Below are positions 12,285 to 16,875 of a stretch of DNA of 16,875 nucleotides, one piece after another. Within the stretch, counting starts at the first letter, position 1, and each line of letters opens with the position of its first letter. Source of the DNA: CAZOGW01 sp964579415 (lineage in GTDB: Bacteria; Actinomycetota; Acidimicrobiia; Spongiisociales; UBA5794). A program made the position numbers and the translations under genes. Under the pieces are notes generated by a model that did not search any database, was not told where the DNA came from, and was given only the letters and a program-made list of their open reading frames with translations. The stretch is from assembly GCA_964579415.1 (NCBI GenBank), contig CAZOGW010000064.1:1-16875 (forward strand). The letters run 5' to 3'.

Positions 12285-12857
12285 CTAGCCCAGCGGGACG
12301 GTGTCGATCTTCTCGTAGCGGGCCCGGCCCGGGCCGCGGACGGTGCGGAACAGGGTCACCCCTCCGACCTGCATGCGCACCGGTGCCGGCTCGACGGCCT
12401 CGACAAGTGCCCGCACATCTGCGGTGGGGCGGATGCGACTCAGGGTGAGGTGGGGGTGGAAGGGCCGGTCCTCGGGGGTGAAGCCGGCGGCGACGGCGGC
12501 GTCTTCGACCACGTCCGCCACGGTGGTCAGCTCCCCCTCCCCGGCGGAGAGGCCGAGCCACAGGACCCCGGCACGGGCGGGACGCGGAAATGCCCCCAGC
12601 CCACCGAAGCGGAGCGAGAACGGCCCCACCGCCTGCAGTCCCTCCTCGAGGTGGCGCAGCACCAGGTCGCGGGCGATATCCCCGGTCGGCCCGAGGAACC
12701 GCAGGGTGATGTGCCAGTTGGCCACGGGGACCGGGGTGCCCGGCATCCGGCCCCGGGAGTGGCGGTCCATCGCAGCCTCGACGTGGGCGGCCAGGGCATG
12801 GCGGGTTCCGTCGTCGGGATCGACGGCCACGAAGCAGCGATCGGCGACGTCGTTCAA
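12285..12857 (-). CDS. thpR: RNA 2',3'-cyclic phosphodiesterase (LigT/2H family)
   Basis: ThpR opens RNA 2',3'-cyclic phosphates to 2'-phosphates and can reversibly ligate 2'-5' bonds in vitro; its cellular role is not settled. The 190-residue protein has the two catalytic HxTx motifs of the 2H phosphoesterase superfamily, His49-Ile-Thr51-Leu in NWHITLRFLG and His136-Leu-Thr138-Leu in HPHLTLSRI. It also has the typical N-terminal strand RCFVAVDP and a C-terminal YEKIDTVPLG strand. Length is normal. The start is a TTG at 12857 that overlaps the cinA stop as TTGA, with GGGGAG about ten bases upstream; no other start fits before RCFVAV. cinA-ligT-recA is also the gene order of the Deinococcus radiodurans recA operon. 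Confidence 0.93.
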   Translation of the reverse strand: MNDVADRCFVAVDPDDGTRHALAAHVEAAMDRHSRGRMPGTPVPVANWHITLRFLGPTGDIARDLVLRHLEEGLQAVGPFSLRFGGLGAFPRPARAGVLWLGLSAGEGELTTVADVVEDAAVAAGFTPEDRPFHPHLTLSRIRPTADVRALVEAVEPAPVRMQVGGVTLFRTVRGPGRARYEKIDTVPLG

Positions 12858-14131
12858 CGCGCCCGGGCTCCCCAGGTGTCGCCGTCGTCACGCCACCAGC
12901 TCCCGCTCACCGCGAGGCGGGTCAGGTGCAGCGCCGCTGTCGTGGCCAGGGTGCGGGCCCGCTCCCGGTCCCCGGGGAGGCGCAGGGTGCGCGCCTGGGC
13001 GCCTTCCGGGGTGCGTACCGCGATCACCATGGTCCCCACCGGGGCGCCACCGGGTTCGGGGCCGGCCGATCCGGTGACGGCGATGGCGACGTCGACGCCG
13101 AGGTGGCGGGCGGCGCCCTGGGCCATGGCCAGCGCCACCGGTTCGCTGACGACGCCCACCTCGTCGATGAGCTCGGCGGGCACACCGAGGATGCCGCTCT
13201 TGAGGTCCCGGTCGTAGGCGACGATGGAGCCACGGAAGTACTCCGACGAGCCGGGCACGCCGGTGATACGGGTGGCGACCATGCCGCCGGTGGCCGACTC
13301 GGCGGTCCCCAGCGACCATCCCTTCTCGACGAGGTCGCGGCCCACGATGCGTTCCACCGTCTCCTCGTCGGCCCCGAAGATGCGGTGCGAGAGGCGGCGC
13401 CGCACCTCCTCCTCGACCGGGGTGATGGTGGCGACGGCGGCGGTGACGTCCACGGCCTTGGCGGTGAGGCGCACCTTGATCTCCCCGGAGCTGGCGAGGA
13501 AGGCGACGGTGGGGTTGGCGCTCGACTCGAACAGGTCGGCGAGCAGCTCCCCCACCCGGGCCTCCGACTCGCCCCAGGTGCGCAGGATGCGGCTCACCAT
13601 GACGGCGTCGCCGTCGCCGTGACCCACCAGGAAGGGGATGACGGACTCGTCGATCATCGGCATCGTCTCGGCGGGAACTCCGGGTAGGGCGAAGACCCAG
13701 GTTCCGGCGATCTCCAGGCGCAGCCCGGGGGCGGTGCCGCGGGGGTTGTCGACCATGACGGCGCCCTCGGGGTATTCGGCCTGGCGCAGGTTGCTCTCCG
13801 GCATCTCCCTGCCCCGCGACCGCCAGTACTCACGCAGGTTCTCGGCGTAGCCGGGATCGAACCGCATGGGCACCCCGGCAGCGACGCACAGCGCCTCGCG
13901 GGTGACGTCGTCCTGGGTAGGACCGATGCCGCCGGTGATGACGAGGGCGTCGGCCCTGGTGCAGGCGGCGAGGACGGCGACAGCGACCCGGTCCACGTTG
14001 TCGCCCACCACCGCCTGGTGGAAGTGGTCCAGGCCGACGTCGGCGAGGCGGGCACCGATCTCGGCGGCGTTGGTGTTGACGATCTGGCCCAGCAGCAGCT
14101 CGGTGCCGACGGCGAGGGTCTCGACGATCAC
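12854..14131 (-). CDS. cinA: CinA-like protein: ADP-ribose pyrophosphatase/NMN amidohydrolase
   Basis: CinA recycles pyridine nucleotides; the C-terminal domain deamidates NMN and the N-terminal domain is a COG1058 pyrophosphatase-type domain of the molybdopterin-binding fold. The 425-residue protein keeps both. The N-terminal half has GTELLLGQIVNTNA (9-22), TGGIGPTQDD (66-75) and ALPGVPAE (148-155). The C-terminal half (about 260-410) has the PncC motifs AESATGG (277-283), YFRGSIVAYD (298-307) and AVTGSAGPEPGG (351-362). The length is full for the family. The GTG at 14131 overlaps the rimO stop as GTGA and the 3' end overlaps thpR by four bases. cinA next to recA is widespread, and competence-induced cinA-recA transcription is known in Streptococcus; no competence genes are visible here. 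Confidence 0.95.
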   Translation of the reverse strand: MIVETLAVGTELLLGQIVNTNAAEIGARLADVGLDHFHQAVVGDNVDRVAVAVLAACTRADALVITGGIGPTQDDVTREALCVAAGVPMRFDPGYAENLREYWRSRGREMPESNLRQAEYPEGAVMVDNPRGTAPGLRLEIAGTWVFALPGVPAETMPMIDESVIPFLVGHGDGDAVMVSRILRTWGESEARVGELLADLFESSANPTVAFLASSGEIKVRLTAKAVDVTAAVATITPVEEEVRRRLSHRIFGADEETVERIVGRDLVEKGWSLGTAESATGGMVATRITGVPGSSEYFRGSIVAYDRDLKSGILGVPAELIDEVGVVSEPVALAMAQGAARHLGVDVAIAVTGSAGPEPGGAPVGTMVIAVRTPEGAQARTLRLPGDRERARTLATTAALHLTRLAVSGSWWRDDGDTWGARAR

Positions 14132-15504
14132 GGCACCACCGTGGCGACCAGGTCGGTGCCGTACCCGCCGGTGATCCGGGCCCGCACCCAGTCACCGGGC
14201 CGACCGCCGTCGAGCACGACGACGCCGTCGATCTCGGGTGCTTCCCGGTAGCTGCGACCGACCGGCTGGCCGTCCTCCACCTGGTCGACGAGCACGTCGA
14301 GGAGGCGCCCCGTCTGGGCGGCGTTGCGCAGCGAGGTGATGTCGTCCTGGAGGGCGCCCAGGTGGCGGAGCCGCTCTCCCTTGTCCTCCTCGTCGACCTG
14401 GCCGGGGAGTGCGGCCGCCGGGGTGCCCTCCTCGGGCGAGTAGGGGAAGAATCCGGCCCAGTCGAGCTGTGCCTCCTCCAGGAACTCGGCCAGCTCCTCG
14501 ACGTCGTCGTCGGTCTCGCCGGGGAAGCCGACGATGAACGAGGATCGCAGCGCCGCGTCGGGGGCGGCGGCGCGGATGGAGGCGATGAGCTCCAGGTGGC
14601 GCTCACCGGACCCGGGACGGCGCATCGCCCGCAGCAGCCGCCCGGTGGCGTGTTGCAGGGAGAGGTCGAAGTAGGGGGCGATGACGGGGTTCTGCGCCAT
14701 CTCTGCGATCAACGACGGGCGTATCTCCTTCGGGTAGAGGTAGAAGAGGCGGAGCCGGCGCAGCCCGTCGACGTCGGTGACGAAGCGGAGCAGGTCGACG
14801 ATGCCGCCGGGGGCGTCGATGTCGCGCCCGTAGGCGGCGAGGTCCTGAGCCACCAGCACGATCTCGCCCACTCCCTGGGCGGTCAGGTCGGCGATCTCGT
14901 CGCGGATGTTGACCGGGGGGCGGGACCGCTGCTTGCCCCGGAACAGCGGGATGGCGCAGAACGTGCAGGTTTTGTCACACCCCTCTGCCACCTTTACGTA
15001 GGCGTACGGAGTGGAAGGAGTGGGTCGCTTGATCTGATAGAGGATGTCCAACTTGGGCGCCACCGTGGGGCGGAGCTGCACAGGCTCCCAAGCGGTGAGG
15101 TGGTCGAGACGGCCCACCAACTCGCCGTAGCGGTCGATGCCGACGACGGCGTCCGCCTCGGGAAGGGCGTCCCGCAGCTCGGTCTCGTACCGCTGCGCCA
15201 TACAACCGAGTACCACCAGCCGGGCGTCGGGGCGTTTGGCGGCTCCCAGGTCGAGGACGGTGTCGATCGATTCTTGCCGTGCCGCCTCGATGAAGGCGCA
15301 GGTGTTGACCATGACGACGTCGGCCTCGTCAGGCGCCTGCGCCGGCAGGTACCCGGCGTCGTCGAGCATGGCGGTCACCTTGTCGGAGTCCACCTGGTTC
15401 TTCGAGCAGCCCAGCGTGGTGAGCCACACGGTCGGCGCCCCGTCGCGCCGGGGGCGCGGCGGCGCCACTTCGATGCGCGTGCCTCCGCTCGATGTCCCGC
15501 TCAC
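14128..15504 (-). CDS. rimO: Ribosomal protein S12 methylthiotransferase
   Basis: RimO is a radical-SAM enzyme that adds a methylthio group to the beta carbon of the conserved aspartate of ribosomal protein S12. The 458-residue protein has the UPF0004 domain with auxiliary-cluster cysteines Cys33 (LGCSKNQVDSD), Cys69 (NTCAFIE) and Cys101 (LGCMAQR), the radical-SAM motif CDKTCTFC (Cys176, 180, 183), and a C-terminal TRAM domain. The LGCSKN motif and the GCDKTCTFCAIP block identify RimO and separate it from its paralogue MiaB (FGCQMN, CNNSCTFC) in this window. The start is a GTG at 15504 with no Shine-Dalgarno sequence; a TAGACT seven bases before it suggests a leaderless message. It is the first gene of the rimO-cinA-thpR group and is divergent from the kinase-like gene. 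Confidence 0.96.
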   Translation of the reverse strand: MSGTSSGGTRIEVAPPRPRRDGAPTVWLTTLGCSKNQVDSDKVTAMLDDAGYLPAQAPDEADVVMVNTCAFIEAARQESIDTVLDLGAAKRPDARLVVLGCMAQRYETELRDALPEADAVVGIDRYGELVGRLDHLTAWEPVQLRPTVAPKLDILYQIKRPTPSTPYAYVKVAEGCDKTCTFCAIPLFRGKQRSRPPVNIRDEIADLTAQGVGEIVLVAQDLAAYGRDIDAPGGIVDLLRFVTDVDGLRRLRLFYLYPKEIRPSLIAEMAQNPVIAPYFDLSLQHATGRLLRAMRRPGSGERHLELIASIRAAAPDAALRSSFIVGFPGETDDDVEELAEFLEEAQLDWAGFFPYSPEEGTPAAALPGQVDEEDKGERLRHLGALQDDITSLRNAAQTGRLLDVLVDQVEDGQPVGRSYREAPEIDGVVVLDGGRPGDWVRARITGGYGTDLVATVVP

Positions 15505-15511
15505 GGCAGGG

Positions 15512-15517
15512 AGTCTA
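15512..15517 (-). promoter_or_regulatory. -10 element for leaderless rimO
   Basis: TAGACT on the minus strand fits the TAnnnT -10 motif and is followed by exactly seven bases before the rimO GTG, placing the start site at or next to the start codon. There is no clear -35 element, which is common for actinobacterial promoters. Confidence 0.5.
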
Positions 15518-15555
15518 CGGCGGCCGCGCTCTCACGCCGGGACGGCGCCGTCTTC

Positions 15556-15561
15556 TACGCT
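15556..15561 (+). promoter_or_regulatory. -10 element for the leaderless kinase-like gene
   Basis: TACGCT fits TAnnnT and is followed by seven bases before the ATG at 15569, the same geometry as the divergent rimO promoter. No Shine-Dalgarno sequence precedes the ATG. Confidence 0.5.
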
Positions 15562-15568
15562 CCGGGTC

Positions 15569-16447
15569 ATGGCCGGACGACCGGAAGCCGAGGTGGCAAT
15601 CGACGAGGAGATGCTGCGCGCCCTGCTGGGTGAGCAGCATCCCGACCTTGCCGGCTTGCCGCTGGTTCCGGGTCACGGTGGATGGGACAACGAGGTGTGG
15701 CGGCTCGGGGACGACCTCGCCGTCCGGATCCCCCGCCGGTCTCTGGGGGCTCCGCTCGTGCTCCACGAGCAGCGCTGGTTGCCGGTGCTGGCACCGCGAC
15801 TACCCGTGCCCATCCCGGCCCCGCTCCGGGTGGGGCGGCCCGGGGCCGGGTACCCATGGCACTGGAGCATCTGTCCCTGGCTGGACGGCCTGCCCGCAGC
15901 CACCAGGTACGGAATGGGAGGGGCCTCCCTCGTCGAAGGGCTCGCTGCTTTCGTGAGCGGGTTGCACGTCCCCGCACCGGGAGACGCTCCCCGCAACCCG
16001 TACCGGGGAGTACCTCTGACCGACCGCGACGCCGACGTGCGGGATCGCCTCACCGCGCTCGCCGGCGGCGCTCAGCTCGTCGGCCTCTGGGACGAAGCGG
16101 TGGCGGCGCCGGAGTGGGAGGGCGACCCGGTGTGGATCCACGGCGACCTGCACCCGGCCAACCTGCTGGTCGACGGCGACGGGGCGCTGGCTGCGGTCCT
16201 CGACTTCGGCGACCTCGCCTCCGGTGACCCTGCCACCGACCTGGCGGTGGCGTGGATGGTCTTCGATGCCGCGGCCCGGGAGAGGTTCATCGCGCGTGTG
16301 ACCACCTTCTGCGGGTGGGACGACGCGACATGGCACCGAGCGCACGGCTGGGCGATCAACCTGGGTTCGTCATTCGCGGTTCACGCCGACGGGGATCCCG
16401 AGTTCACCGCCATTTCCGGGCACACACTGCGCCAGGTGCTGCTCTGA
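15569..16447 (+). CDS. Aminoglycoside phosphotransferase-fold (APH family) kinase
   Basis: The 292-residue protein belongs to the APH/choline kinase-like superfamily. The N-lobe has a nucleotide-binding strand region GGWDNEVWRLGDDLAVRIPRR (split as GGWDNEVWRL, 37-46, and AVRIPRR, 51-57, whose Arg sits where the usual Lys is expected). The C-lobe has the catalytic loop HGDLHPANLL (191-200; His191, Asp193, Asn198) and the metal-binding DFGD (212-215). The substrate cannot be told from sequence: relatives phosphorylate aminoglycosides, macrolides, sugars or other small molecules, so resistance should not be assumed. The ATG at 15569 is chosen as the first start consistent with the domain; the longer open frame from 15137 would overlap rimO. 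It ends five bases from the convergent threonine synthase gene. Confidence 0.85.
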   Translation: MAGRPEAEVAIDEEMLRALLGEQHPDLAGLPLVPGHGGWDNEVWRLGDDLAVRIPRRSLGAPLVLHEQRWLPVLAPRLPVPIPAPLRVGRPGAGYPWHWSICPWLDGLPAATRYGMGGASLVEGLAAFVSGLHVPAPGDAPRNPYRGVPLTDRDADVRDRLTALAGGAQLVGLWDEAVAAPEWEGDPVWIHGDLHPANLLVDGDGALAAVLDFGDLASGDPATDLAVAWMVFDAAARERFIARVTTFCGWDDATWHRAHGWAINLGSSFAVHADGDPEFTAISGHTLRQVLL

Positions 16448-16452
16448 GGGCG

Positions 16453-16875
16453 TCAGCCGGTGCGATGCGCCTCGATGATCCACGTGACCTGGGCGGGGTC
16501 GACGTCGACCGTCTCGTGGCGTTGGGGGCGCTTGAGCATGTCCGCCATGCCGGGCGGAAGCGGCGGCGGGAACCCGACGGCCTCTTCGATGGTGGCGGCG
16601 AACTTGAGCGGCTGGGCGGTCTCCAGGAAGACCATGGGCACCCCGGGACGGCGCATCTCCTCCCCCACTGCGATGCCGTCTGCGGTGTGCGGGTCGATGA
16701 GGATGCCATGGTCGCGGTACACCCTGCGGATGGTGTCGATACGTTGCCGTTGAGAGGACGAGCCGGCCACCATCCCGGTGGCGGCGACGGCACCCCATTC
16801 CGGGCTGCCTGCCAGGTCGAAGCCGCCGGTGGACGCCAGGCCGGCGAACAGATCACGAACCCGCGCCCCGTCGCC
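16453..16875 (-). CDS. thrC: Threonine synthase, C-terminal part (5' end outside the window)
   Basis: The last 140 residues of the protein are present and the frame is open to the window edge. It reads DGARVRDLFAGL at the edge, then QRIDTIRRVYRDHGILIDPHTADGIAV (in two parts, about residues 42-68 of the fragment), then VPMVFLETAQPLKFAATIEEAVG. The LIDPHTA and TAxPxKFxxxIEEA features match the C-terminus of the longer, E. coli-like class of PLP-dependent threonine synthases, which convert O-phosphohomoserine to threonine. The PLP lysine and active site lie upstream, outside the window, so activity cannot be judged. It is convergent with the kinase-like gene and no terminator fits between them. 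Confidence 0.85.
   Translation of the reverse strand, partial: GDGARVRDLFAGLASTGGFDLAGSPEWGAVAATGMVAGSSSQRQRIDTIRRVYRDHGILIDPHTADGIAVGEEMRRPGVPMVFLETAQPLKFAATIEEAVGFPPPLPPGMADMLKRPQRHETVDVDPAQVTWIIEAHRTG

Noticed and set aside
9122..12448. Open frame of over 1100 codons on the plus strand opposite recA
   Set aside because: It is an antisense shadow of recA produced by strong GC bias; it has no family resemblance, and the opposite frame is unmistakably RecA with inteins.
15569..16447. Calling the kinase-like gene an aminoglycoside-resistance gene
   Set aside because: The APH fold covers many substrates, the usual N-lobe lysine is not evident, and there is no mobile element or resistance context.
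1..16875. CRISPR arrays, insertion sequences, prophage or integrase genes
   Set aside because: I saw no spaced direct repeats, transposase motifs or attachment-site duplications; apart from the inteins the region looks like stable core chromosome.

Overview
The window is GC-rich and densely packed. It carries a conserved actinobacterial housekeeping neighbourhood built around DNA damage control. The order nrdR / LysM gene / lexA matches mycobacterial Rv2718c-Rv2719c-Rv2720. The dapF, miaA, miaB, recA, cinA and rimO genes are also typical of this region in Actinobacteria. An RNase Y gene beside recA, LexA boxes of the CGAAC-N4-GTTCG type, TAnnnT -10 elements and several GTG/TTG starts suggest a deep-branching actinobacterium, perhaps Acidimicrobiia or a relative. 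That placement is inferred from gene content and is not proven.

Layout. Positions 1-339 hold three minus-strand tRNA genes (Gly-GCC, Cys-GCA, partial Val-GAC) behind one promoter. Then come dut (-), a single-pass membrane protein of unknown function (+), and nrdR plus a small LysM protein (-). The LysM gene is divergent from lexA (+) across a control region with three LexA boxes. From 3734 to 12112 one strand carries dapF, miaA, miaB, rny and recA (transcribed recA to dapF). The recA frame of 1150 codons is interrupted by two inteins with intact splicing and endonuclease motifs, one inside the Walker A loop and one at the Mycobacterium leprae RecA site. Upstream of recA lie an SOS promoter with a perfect LexA box and a second promoter resembling the LexA-independent RecA-NDp (PafBC) type. 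Further upstream on the same strand are thpR, cinA and rimO, joined by 4-base overlaps. A divergent phosphotransferase-fold kinase (+) and the 3' end of a threonine synthase gene (-) close the window.

How the genes work together. RecA, LexA and the LysM protein form an SOS circuit: RecA filaments trigger LexA self-cleavage, which frees recA, lexA and a probable division inhibitor. NrdR and Dut tune dNTP supply and keep uracil out of DNA. MiaA, MiaB and RimO modify tRNA and ribosomal protein S12, while RNase Y and ThpR act on RNA. The most unusual element is the doubly intein-interrupted recA, because active RecA, and so the SOS response, requires two protein-splicing events. Other points for a second look are a probable CTG start for miaA, paired leaderless promoters between rimO and the kinase gene, and an NrdR-box-like palindrome at the start of nrdR itself.
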